This document shows, piece after piece, positions 1 through 7,010 of a DNA stretch of 33,195 nucleotides (position 1 is its first letter; each line of letters opens with the position of its first letter). Location: positions 1 through 33,195 of the forward strand of contig SABL01000018.1 of the NCBI GenBank assembly GCA_009928985.1, written 5' to 3'. A program made the position numbers and the translations under genes. A model generated the notes under the pieces. It did no database searches, had not been told where the DNA came from, and saw only the letters and a list, made by a program, of their open reading frames with translations. Source of the stretch: Clostridia bacterium. GTDB lineage: Bacteria > Bacillota > Clostridia > Saccharofermentanales > UBA5734.

Positions 1-505
1 CAAGAATCGCAGGTGCTGGCGCGGCGAAGGATTTGAGGATCGAGACCGGCGTAGCCGCAGTACTGCCGGGCGTATAGAGAGCAAATTCGGCCGCTTGCTG
101 GAGCCGGCGGATGCGCTCGCCGTCCTGGCCCCAGTCCTTAAGGCCTTGGCGCCAGAGGCTGGCCTGGCCCTCCGCATACGCTTCAACTGTCTGGCCTTTG
201 CGCTGGGCATCGGCAGCCTGGACCCAGGGCAGGAAATCATCTGCTTTCAGGTCGGGAAAAGTCAGAAGCAAATTAGACATGTCACCTTTGGGATCGATGA
301 TGATCGCCGGAACCTGGTCAAGGGCTGCTTCTTCCAGAAGGCTGATGCACAGGCCGGTCTTGCCGCTGCCGGTCATGCCGACACAGACCGCATGGGTGGT
401 CAAATCCTTGGCATCATAAAGCAGATAGCCCTCCTGGGGTGCCATCGTCTCGGGATCACAGGGTCTGCCCAGGTAAAACGCGCCTAATTTCTCAAAAGAA
501 TCCAT
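1..505 (-). CDS. HerA/DUF87-type ATP-binding protein, N-terminal part (runs off the window)
   Basis: This is the N-terminal 168 residues of a P-loop ATPase whose remainder lies beyond the left edge. A Walker A motif GMTGSGKT lies at about residues 43-50, and a hydrophobic strand leading into IIIDPKGD lies at about 68-75. That layout is typical of the bacterial HerA-like/DUF87 ATP-binding family, large hexameric DNA-translocase-like ATPases whose exact cellular role is mostly unknown. The ATG at 505 is chosen because AGCGAGG lies a few bases upstream. The gene is divergent from the HbpS-like/mntP pair. The leader carries an inverted repeat at 523-547. Family assignment is fairly sure; function is not inferred further. 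Confidence 0.75.
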   Translation of the reverse strand, partial: MDSFEKLGAFYLGRPCDPETMAPQEGYLLYDAKDLTTHAVCVGMTGSGKTGLCISLLEEAALDQVPAIIIDPKGDMSNLLLTFPDLKADDFLPWVQAADAQRKGQTVEAYAEGQASLWRQGLKDWGQDGERIRRLQQAAEFALYTPGSTAATPVSILKSFAAPAPAIL

Positions 506-522
506 TCACAGCCTCGCTTTCC

Positions 523-547
523 GCCACTGGCCAACCAGACCAGTGGC
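523..547 (-). repeat. 8-bp inverted repeat in the leader of the ATPase gene
   Basis: GCCACTGG (523-530) and CCAGTGGC (540-547) form a perfect 8-bp hairpin with a 9-base loop, just upstream of the ribosome binding site of the leftward ATPase gene. No T-run follows on either strand, so it does not look like a terminator. It could be an operator or a leader hairpin. Confidence 0.45.
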
Positions 548-634
548 CAGCTCTATCGTGACAATCACAATCCATGATCTGTTTCTGTTCTTTCTTGATT
601 TTAAGCTTCTCACTGCGCCCGGACAAGGATGCTG

Positions 635-643
635 TGCTATAAT
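635..643 (+). promoter_or_regulatory. Extended -10 promoter for the HbpS-like/mntP pair
   Basis: TGCTATAAT is a perfect extended -10 element (TGnTATAAT) about 36 bases before the ATG at 679. No good -35 is visible, as expected for extended -10 promoters. The same 9-mer occurs at two other promoters in this window. Confidence 0.65.
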
Positions 644-678
644 CGAGTCACTTGTGCGCCAATCGGAGGTCTCGTCTC

Positions 679-1173
679 ATGAAAATTGTCAACTATGAAG
701 CTCATGCTGACTACCAGCGCCTGTCAGACCAGGAGAAAGAGCTTGTTTTCACATCCTTTTCCCGCGCCGATGCCCTGGCCCTGGGCCTTCTCATGCTTGA
801 GCATGCAAAATCCTATCCGGATCCTGTTGCCGTCGAAATCACGATCAATGGCCTGGTTGTTTTCCGTCATTTCAGCGATGGTTCGCTTCTGGACAGCGAG
901 CTCTGGCTCCAGCGCAAGCGCAATTCGGTCGACCTGATGGCGATGTCGTCCTTGCGTTTCAGGCATTGGCTGGACATGTCTGGCAAAGAGCTTGGCGACC
1001 GCAAGCTCGATCCGGCTGAGTATGCCTCGTACGGCGGCGGTTTCCCGATCGTGCTCGCGGGCACTGGCATGATCGGATCGATCTGTATATCCGGTCTGCC
1101 CAACCATATCGAAGATCACCAGATCGTGGTGGATGCCCTGACCGCCTTGAAAGCCCGGAAAGCAGGGCTCTGA
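679..1173 (+). CDS. HbpS-like (DUF336/UPF0303) heme-binding domain protein
   Basis: A 164-residue protein of the UPF0303/HbpS-like family (GlcG/HbpS fold). The conserved C-terminal part reads YGGGFPIVLAGTGMIGSICI and then NHIEDHQIVVDAL, matching the family's glycine-rich core and terminal helix. Members are small cytosolic proteins; some bind or degrade heme, but for UPF0303 the reaction is not established. The ATG at 679 has GGAGGT about 9 bases upstream and is preferred over a TTG at 652. Four bases separate its stop from mntP, so the two are probably co-transcribed from the extended -10 at 635. Confidence 0.8.
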   Translation: MKIVNYEAHADYQRLSDQEKELVFTSFSRADALALGLLMLEHAKSYPDPVAVEITINGLVVFRHFSDGSLLDSELWLQRKRNSVDLMAMSSLRFRHWLDMSGKELGDRKLDPAEYASYGGGFPIVLAGTGMIGSICISGLPNHIEDHQIVVDALTALKARKAGL

Positions 1174-1177
1174 CGTC

Positions 1178-1750
1178 ATGACTTTGCTGGAACTTTTCCT
1201 GATTGCAGTCGGCCTGTCCATGGATGCTTTTGCCGTGGCCCTGTGCAAGGGTTTGTGCATGAAACGGCTGGACTATCGCCAGGGTCTGACGATTGCAGGC
1301 TTTTTCGGTTTTTTCCAGGGCGCCATGCCCCTGCTGGGCTGGCTTCTGGGCCGCCAGTTTTCTGTCTACATCACCAGCTTCGACCATTGGCTGGCCTTCA
1401 TCCTGCTTTCATTGATTGGGGCCAAAATGATCCACGAAGCGTTCAAAAAGGATGCCGAAGACCCACATTGCGAGATCAAACTCGATCTTCGCGAGTTGAC
1501 TGTCCTGGCCATTGCGACCAGCATCGATGCCCTGGCAGTGGGGATCACCTTCGCCTTCCTGGCCGTCGACATCCTGCCAGCCGTCAACTTCATCGGCCTG
1601 ACCACATTGGTCCTTTCTTTCTTCGGTGTCGTGATCGGCAACCGTTTTGGCCTGGCACTGAAAAACAAGGCCGAGATCGCCGGCGGCAGCGTGCTGATCC
1701 TGATCGGCCTGAAGATCCTGTTCGAACACTTGGGTCTCCTGGTGCTCTAA
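1178..1750 (+). CDS. mntP: Manganese efflux pump MntP
   Basis: A 190-residue polytopic protein of the MntP (DUF204) family that exports Mn(II) across the cytoplasmic membrane. It shows the duplicated three-helix architecture: GLSMDAFAVALCKG near residue 12 and a matching SIDALAVGITFAF in the second half. The Asp residues of these repeated helices are the known functional acidic positions. Length matches the family (about 185-190). The ATG lies four bases after the HbpS-like stop. I saw no yybP-ykoY riboswitch-like structure in the short leader, so manganese control, if any, is not evident. Confidence 0.93.
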   Translation: MTLLELFLIAVGLSMDAFAVALCKGLCMKRLDYRQGLTIAGFFGFFQGAMPLLGWLLGRQFSVYITSFDHWLAFILLSLIGAKMIHEAFKKDAEDPHCEIKLDLRELTVLAIATSIDALAVGITFAFLAVDILPAVNFIGLTTLVLSFFGVVIGNRFGLALKNKAEIAGGSVLILIGLKILFEHLGLLVL

Positions 1751-1805
1751 ACGTCATTGAACCCAGATGCTTTGAGCGCCCTCGGAATCCTGGTCTTCTG
1801 AGTGC

Positions 1806-3023
1806 CTAGCAAACGGTCTCTTGTTCCCCATTGCCGTGTCCTGCTTCGGCGGATGCGGCATTTTTTTGCGCTGTCTGGCGCGCCATTTCCCGGGCCACCA
1901 CCCACTGGCGGACCAGCGCGTAGGCGACTGACATGAACGGGATGAACAGGATCATGCCCAGGACACCCAGCAGACCGCCACCGATTACGACGGCAGTCAA
2001 GACCCACAGGGCGGGCAGTCCGATCGAGCTGCCAACCACTCGCGGATAGATCAGGTTGTTTTCCAGTTGCTGGATGACCAGGAAGAGGATGACAAAGGCC
2101 AGGGCTTGCCAGGGGTTGATCAAGAGGATCAGGAAAGCTCCGACGACCAGAGCGATGTACGCGCCCACCATCGGAATCAGGGCCGTGACAGCGATCAGGA
2201 CGGCAATCAGGAGCGCATAGGGGAACTGGAACACGGCCAGAATCACCAGGAAAATGACGCCCAGGATGATTGCCTCCAGGAACTGGCCGGCAAAGAAGGC
2301 GCTGAAGGTCTGGTGGGTCAATGCCAGGACCGCACGGATCCGGTTGCTGGCCTTGGGTGTGAAAATGGCATCAAGCAGTCTCAGGCTCTGGCGCTGAAGT
2401 TTTTCCTTGGCCAGCAGCAGATAGATGGCAAAGATCAGGCTGAGAACGAGTGATACAACCCAGCCAAACGCCGAAGCCAGCCAGTTGACCGTCGAGTTGA
2501 GCCAGCTGCCCCCCTGACCTTGCAGCAAGGCTAAAGCCCAATTGAGAAGATCAGCCGTGCTGAGTTTGAGGGTGCTGGCCAAGTCTTTGAGCCAGGGGTT
2601 GTCCGTCGTGGTCTGGTTGATCCAGGCTTCGGACTGCGCCAAAAGACTGGGCAGGCGGCTGGAGAGATCCGAAATGCTGGCGATGACCTGCGGCACAACG
2701 AGGGCCAGAATCCCTGCCGAGACCAAGAGGGTCCCCAGCAAGGTCAGGACCAGGCTTAGCGGGCGCAGCCATTTGCCAGTCCGGCTGTCAGCCCGGTGAC
2801 CTGGCCGGTGCCGTCCCACGAAACGCTCGATGGCCCGCATCGGCAAGTTCATAAGATACGCAATGGCCATGCCCAAAAGCAAGGGCATGGCCACAGCGAG
2901 AACATGTTCCAGATAAGCAAGGACTTCGGCCGCGCGATCGAGTGCAAAATACACACTCACGACAGCAACCAGGGACAAGGTCAAAGTGCGGGGGGTGAAG
3001 CGTCTGGTTTCTGGTTTTTCCAT
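1806..3023 (-). CDS. AI-2E family transporter (YhhT/TqsA-type permease)
   Basis: A 405-residue integral membrane protein of the AI-2 exporter (AI-2E) superfamily. Paired N-terminal helices (residues about 14-60) are followed by a hydrophilic segment. A long membrane core contains ILGVIFLVILAVFQFPYALL and the conserved stretch LIPMVGAYIALV, and then QQLENNLIYPRVVGSSIGLP, the most diagnostic family motif. Substrates vary: autoinducer-2 for TqsA, Na+/H+ antiport for others. None can be chosen here. The ATG at 3023 is preceded by GAGGGAATC. It lies 63 bases downstream of the hydrogenase gene on the same strand. Confidence 0.9.
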   Translation of the reverse strand: MEKPETRRFTPRTLTLSLVAVVSVYFALDRAAEVLAYLEHVLAVAMPLLLGMAIAYLMNLPMRAIERFVGRHRPGHRADSRTGKWLRPLSLVLTLLGTLLVSAGILALVVPQVIASISDLSSRLPSLLAQSEAWINQTTTDNPWLKDLASTLKLSTADLLNWALALLQGQGGSWLNSTVNWLASAFGWVVSLVLSLIFAIYLLLAKEKLQRQSLRLLDAIFTPKASNRIRAVLALTHQTFSAFFAGQFLEAIILGVIFLVILAVFQFPYALLIAVLIAVTALIPMVGAYIALVVGAFLILLINPWQALAFVILFLVIQQLENNLIYPRVVGSSIGLPALWVLTAVVIGGGLLGVLGMILFIPFMSVAYALVRQWVVAREMARQTAQKNAASAEAGHGNGEQETVC

Positions 3024-3085
3024 GATTCCCTCGCCAGGGCGCGGCTGAATTGCTTGTTCCAGCTGACCGCACCCTGTGCGGAATC

Positions 3086-3091
3086 ATTATA
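3086..3091 (-). promoter_or_regulatory. Possible -10 element for the AI-2E gene
   Basis: Read leftwards this is a perfect TATAAT overlapping the stop codon region of the hydrogenase gene. It is about 65 bases before the AI-2E start. No convincing -35 is visible, so the AI-2E gene may have its own weak promoter as well as read-through. Confidence 0.3.
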
Positions 3092-6000
3092 CCTGATGAA
3101 CGATGGTTTTTTCTTTTTTGAACTTCCGAAGCTCATGCTGCAGTTTGGCATCATCGACGGTCAGGCCATCGAGGGTCATGAAAATGTCCTCCGTCGGGTG
3201 ATTGCCTTTGAGACGGATGGCCTTGACATCGACAAAAGAATCCATCTTGTCCTTGCTGATCTGAGCCAGAAGGCTGTTGTACGTCTCACGCGAACCTTTG
3301 CCGGCACAGGTGTCACAGAAGCAGACGGTCAGCTCATGGGTCATGAAGGCTGAGTTGCCCTTGTTTCTGACCATGCTGGTGACTCCATCGCCAAGGCGGG
3401 CGTGATAATGGGTGTGCAACAGCTCGTGAGCCAGCTCGGAATTGGGTTCGCCATAGAACTCCTCATACAGGCGCAAGATATCGGGATTTTCCTGGGACTT
3501 GCGGTAGGTCGAGGTCTTGTCGATGTTAACCAGGACAGCCTGGCGGTTGTCGAGCGCGTCGATCTTCTCCGGAACGGGATGGCCGGCGCCGCAGATGCAG
3601 CCGCCCGGGCAGGCCATGACTTCGATCAGGTCATAGCCGACATCAATGCCCTGGATGATCTTGTGGATGATCGGCTCGGCATTGTGCAGGCCGGAGATGA
3701 CGGCGACGCGGACATTCGTGCCATTGGCATCGATCGTGGCTTCCTTGACGCCCTCGAAACCGCGGATGGTCTCGAAATCGAGGTGATCGGTCAGCGGCTT
3801 GTTGGTCAGTTTCTCGACCGCCATGCGCAGGGCTGCCTCGGCCACACCACCGGACGCACCAAAGAGGATGCCGGCGCCGGTGACCTGCTTGTAAGGTTCG
3901 TCAAATTCGCAGGGCACGATCTCGGAGGCTTCGATGCGGGCCTGATGCTTCATCTCCAACAGCTCGGTCGTGGTCAGGACGGCATCGACATCACGGTTCT
4001 TGCCAACGGCAAATTCCGGACGCGCTGCTTCGTATTTCTTGGCCAGGCAGGGAACGACTGAAACGACGAAAAGGTCCTTGCGATCGATGCCGGCGATCTT
4101 GCCACCGAAGTGGTTCTTGACCGTGGCACCCATCATCTGCTGCGGGCTCTTGGCTGTTGACAGGTGCGGGATCAGCTCGGGGTAGCGGCGCTCGACGAGG
4201 TTGACCCAGCCAGGGCAACAGGAGGTGAACTGGGGCATCACGCCGCCACTATTGACGCGGTTCAGGAATTCGGTGGTTTCTTCGACAATCGTCAGGTCAG
4301 CGGCGAAGGTGAAGTCGAAGACCTTGTCAAAGCCCAGGCTCTTGAGCATGCCGGCTGTAAAAGGAGCCGCTTCATTGAAGGTCTTGCCATAATGCTGGGA
4401 AATGACGCTGCGGACAGCCGGGGCAACGAAAGCCACGACGGTCTTTTTCGGATTGTGGATGGCGCGGAAAACACGGTCACGTTCGCGCTTGTAATCCAGC
4501 GCCCCGCAAGGACAGGCATTGACACACTGGCCGCAGCTGACGCAGTCGGTCTGGTCCAAAGGCAGTCCACTCTTGGTGCCGACCAGCTGGCGGCCATGCT
4601 TGATGTAGAAGGTCAGGATGTCCGGGCCTTCGATTTCGGCGCAGGCCGCGATGCAACGGCCGCAGGAAATGCACTTGTTATGGTCGCGGATGATGAACGG
4701 GTGGTCTTCGACGATCGGGATGTAGGGACGGTCATGGACGGGCTCACGGTACTCGATGCCATGGTTGGTCGCCTCATTTCTGAGGTTGCAGTCATAGCGC
4801 TCGGCGCAGCCGCATTTGAGGCAGCGGCGAGCTTCGGTGACAGCAGCCTCCTCGGACAGACCAAGCTCAACTTCGACGAAATTGTCCTTGCGCGCATCGA
4901 TCGAGATCGCCGGCATGGCGGCGCGGCGGAATTTCGGACGTTCTTCGAATTCCCAGCGCGGCAGGTCTTCCATCGAGCCACGGCTGCAGCTGTAGTCGAC
5001 ATTGGATTCGCGGACATAACCGATGTTGAGGTAGTTGTTCATGGCTTCAGCCGCACGGCGGCCGGCGGCGACGGCCTGGATAACCGTGGCCGGACCGGTG
5101 ACACAGTCACCACCCGCGAAGATATTGTCCTCAGATGTCTGGGAGGTCTTGCCATTGATTTCGATGTCGCCCCATTTGTTGAGCTTGACCGGCAAGTCAT
5201 TGTAAAGGAACTGGGTATTGGTGCTCTGGCCGATGGCACCGATGATGGTGTCGGCTTCGATGAACGTATCGCTGCCTTCGATCGGGACCGGGCGGCGGCG
5301 GCCGGAACGGTCGGGCTCACCGAGCTGCATGCGGATGCATTCGAGGCGTTTCTTGCCGTTATCGCCCATGGAAATTTTCGTCGGGGCCATCAGGAAAATC
5401 ATTTCGACGCCTTCGTGCAGGGCTTCTTCCACTTCATAGGCTTCGGCGGGCATCTCTTCCTGGGTGCGACGATAGACCAGCTTGACCGACTTGGCACCTT
5501 TGCGGAGAGCGGTACGGGCACAGTCAATGGCGGTGTTGCCGCCGCCGACGATCACGGCGTCGCCGAGCTCGATCTCACGGCCGCGGGTGACCTGCTCGAG
5601 GTAATTGATGCCGAGCATGACGCCGGCAAGGTTTTCACCTTCGATCGACATCGGTGTGGCACGCCAGGAACCGATCGCCAGGTAAACGGCATCGAAATCT
5701 TTGTGCAGGTCTTCGAGGCTGATATGGGTGCCGAGCGTCTTGCCCGTGACAATCTTGACCCCAAGCGAACGCATGGTGTCGATTTCCTTGTCCAGGGTGG
5801 CCTTGGGCAGGCGGTATTCCGGGATACCGTAGCGCATCATGCCGCCGGCAAACTGCTGGCGTTCAAAGACGGTGACTTCATGGCCATTGATGGCACTGTA
5901 GTAGGCTGCGGCCAGACCAGACGGGCCGGCACCGACGACAGCAACTTTTTTGCCAGTGGGCTCCTCCTTGGAGGGCAGCCAGGCCTGCTCACGATTCATG

Positions 6001-6557
6001 TCCCAGTCAGCAGCGAAACGCTTGACATGGTTGATGGCAACCGGTGAATCAACCAGGCTGCGGCGGCACTGGGCTTCGCAAGGGTGTGGGCAGACGCGGC
6101 CGCAAACAATCGGGAAGGGGTTTTTGTCCTTGATGATGCGGACGGCAGCTTCGTAATTGCCGTTGCTGACCTGGGCCAGGTAGCCCTGGATATCGATATT
6201 GGCCGGGCAGGTCTGGACGCATGGGGCGACGCAGTCAGCGTTGTGGTCGCTCAGCAACTGCTCCAGGCGGATCCGGCGGTAGCCTTCCAGCTTGGGGCTG
6301 TTGGTGGTGATCACCATGCCTTCTTTGATCGGGGTCTGGCAAGCCTTGACATCGCGTTCCTTGCCCTTGTCGCCGAGTTCAACGACACACAGGCCGCAGT
6401 TGCCATTAGCCCGGTCCAGGCGGATGTCATAGCACAAATGTGGAATATTGACGTCCTCCTGCAGCAGCGACTGCAGGATGGTCAGATTGTCATAGACTTC
6501 CATCTCGCGGCCGTTGACACTGACCTTGATGCGTTTCTGATTGGATATTGATTTCAT
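3087..6557 (-). CDS. Multidomain [FeFe]-hydrogenase fused to a GltD-like NAD(P)/flavin oxidoreductase
   Basis: A 1156-residue soluble iron-sulfur flavoenzyme predicted to couple H2 turnover to pyridine nucleotide. Domains in order: NuoG-type [2Fe-2S] (Cys42, 54, 57, 73); GltD-type Fe-S module (Cys109/113/117 and 152/156/160/164); two Rossmann folds (GAGPSG at 209-214 and GGGNTA near 337) ending in GGDCVTGPATV; a CLKCGC segment; two [4Fe-4S] clusters (CISCGRC near 632, CVSCGQC near 673); and the H-cluster domain with TSCCPGW, VPCLAKKYE and CPGGCICGAGHP. A roughly 100-residue C-terminal extension carries CFCDTC. The usual L2 and L3 motifs read MPC and GGGxP; here they are VPC and GAGHP. The ATG at 6557 follows AAGGTGAGGGAG and is preferred over TTG at 6584. 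A separate NADH/NADPH specificity cannot be read from sequence. Confidence 0.9.
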   Translation of the reverse strand: MKSISNQKRIKVSVNGREMEVYDNLTILQSLLQEDVNIPHLCYDIRLDRANGNCGLCVVELGDKGKERDVKACQTPIKEGMVITTNSPKLEGYRRIRLEQLLSDHNADCVAPCVQTCPANIDIQGYLAQVSNGNYEAAVRIIKDKNPFPIVCGRVCPHPCEAQCRRSLVDSPVAINHVKRFAADWDMNREQAWLPSKEEPTGKKVAVVGAGPSGLAAAYYSAINGHEVTVFERQQFAGGMMRYGIPEYRLPKATLDKEIDTMRSLGVKIVTGKTLGTHISLEDLHKDFDAVYLAIGSWRATPMSIEGENLAGVMLGINYLEQVTRGREIELGDAVIVGGGNTAIDCARTALRKGAKSVKLVYRRTQEEMPAEAYEVEEALHEGVEMIFLMAPTKISMGDNGKKRLECIRMQLGEPDRSGRRRPVPIEGSDTFIEADTIIGAIGQSTNTQFLYNDLPVKLNKWGDIEINGKTSQTSEDNIFAGGDCVTGPATVIQAVAAGRRAAEAMNNYLNIGYVRESNVDYSCSRGSMEDLPRWEFEERPKFRRAAMPAISIDARKDNFVEVELGLSEEAAVTEARRCLKCGCAERYDCNLRNEATNHGIEYREPVHDRPYIPIVEDHPFIIRDHNKCISCGRCIAACAEIEGPDILTFYIKHGRQLVGTKSGLPLDQTDCVSCGQCVNACPCGALDYKRERDRVFRAIHNPKKTVVAFVAPAVRSVISQHYGKTFNEAAPFTAGMLKSLGFDKVFDFTFAADLTIVEETTEFLNRVNSGGVMPQFTSCCPGWVNLVERRYPELIPHLSTAKSPQQMMGATVKNHFGGKIAGIDRKDLFVVSVVPCLAKKYEAARPEFAVGKNRDVDAVLTTTELLEMKHQARIEASEIVPCEFDEPYKQVTGAGILFGASGGVAEAALRMAVEKLTNKPLTDHLDFETIRGFEGVKEATIDANGTNVRVAVISGLHNAEPIIHKIIQGIDVGYDLIEVMACPGGCICGAGHPVPEKIDALDNRQAVLVNIDKTSTYRKSQENPDILRLYEEFYGEPNSELAHELLHTHYHARLGDGVTSMVRNKGNSAFMTHELTVCFCDTCAGKGSRETYNSLLAQISKDKMDSFVDVKAIRLKGNHPTEDIFMTLDGLTVDDAKLQHELRKFKKEKTIVHQV

Positions 6558-6641
6558 GCTCTCCCTCACCTTGCAATGTGGCAAACAACTGGCTGCCTCA
6601 GAAACAAGCCGGTATTTGTCACGTATGTTACCAACAAATCC

Positions 6642-6669
6642 ATTATAGCGAAAAGGACATTATATGCAA
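6642..6669 (-). promoter_or_regulatory. Promoter of the hydrogenase gene
   Basis: Read leftwards, TTGCAT (6669-6664), a 16-base spacer and GCTATAAT (6649-6642, -10 hexamer perfect) lie about 85 bases before the ATG at 6557. The -35 matches only the TTG. The GCTATAAT core recurs at other promoters in the window. Confidence 0.55.
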
Positions 6670-6684
6670 TCCAAAACCGCTCAT

Positions 6685-6702
6685 TTGTGCAATATTTCTG
6701 AG
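6685..6702. promoter_or_regulatory. Possible Rex-like redox operator
   Basis: TTGTGCAATATTTCTGAG matches the Rex consensus TTGTGAAATATTTCACAA at 13 of 18 positions; nearly all mismatches are in the right arm. It sits just upstream of the hydrogenase promoter. Rex senses NADH/NAD+ and commonly controls hydrogenases, so the position is sensible. The right half is poor and no Rex gene is in the window. Confidence 0.3.
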
Positions 6703-6804
6703 CAAATATGGTCTATTTAAGTGCGACTTCCGGTCTTTCATTGACCATTGTGATCAAGACACACCAATAACCTCTCCAAAATAGACCACTTCTTGTTGCG
6801 AAGT

Positions 6805-6818
6805 TGAAAACGTTTTCG
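6805..6818. promoter_or_regulatory. cre-like palindrome (possible CcpA site)
   Basis: TGAAAACGTTTTCG contains the perfect 12-base palindrome GAAAACGTTTTC. It fits the catabolite-responsive element consensus TGWNANCGNTNWCA except for the last base. It lies between the divergent hydrogenase and LtaS-like genes. Binding by CcpA is only inferred. Confidence 0.35.
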
Positions 6819-6942
6819 ATCATGATTCTTGCCAGCCGGTCCTGGTCTGGGTTGCGCGAGAGGGCCTGTGGTGGTGCGAAAGGTGGTCCCGAATGCGGCA
6901 ATTGGCGTTCCCTGCCGCATTGCCTCAGGCCCTGTCTTTGCG

Positions 6943-6971
6943 TTGACAGGACTTCAAGGCTGAATCAGAAT
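6943..6971 (+). promoter_or_regulatory. Promoter of the LtaS-like gene
   Basis: A perfect -35 TTGACA (6943-6948), a 17-base spacer and CAGAAT (6966-6971, 4/6 to TATAAT) predict a start near 6978. That leaves a leader of about 33 bases containing GGAGAGG before the GTG at 7011. This supports the GTG as the true start. Confidence 0.55.
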
Positions 6972-7010
6972 GGACGAGGACACGAAATCCACCGGAGAGG
7001 TTCTATCAAC

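Larger units (their letters stand above)
6558..7010. other. Divergent regulatory region between hydrogenase and LtaS-like genes
   Basis: A 453-base gap without a supported gene. On the left it holds a leftward -10 (6642-6649) and a Rex-like half palindrome (6685-6702). A cre-like palindrome lies at 6805-6818. On the right is a rightward promoter (6943-6971). An in-frame upward extension of the LtaS-like frame to 6804 is low complexity and lacks a ribosome site. I do not count it as coding. Confidence 0.6.

Noticed and set aside
724-1387. Leftward frames opposite the HbpS-like and mntP genes
   Set aside because: No ribosome site or family resemblance; the + strand genes fully explain the region.
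3067-3081. CCGCAC/GTGCGG hairpin after the hydrogenase gene as a terminator
   Set aside because: No T-run follows on the leftward transcript, so termination there is not supported.
4164-6047. 627-codon open frame on the + strand opposite the hydrogenase gene
   Set aside because: It is antisense to a well-supported enzyme with intact motifs on the other strand. Its translation is Asp/Gly/Ala-rich without recognisable domains, as expected from GC-rich codon shadowing.
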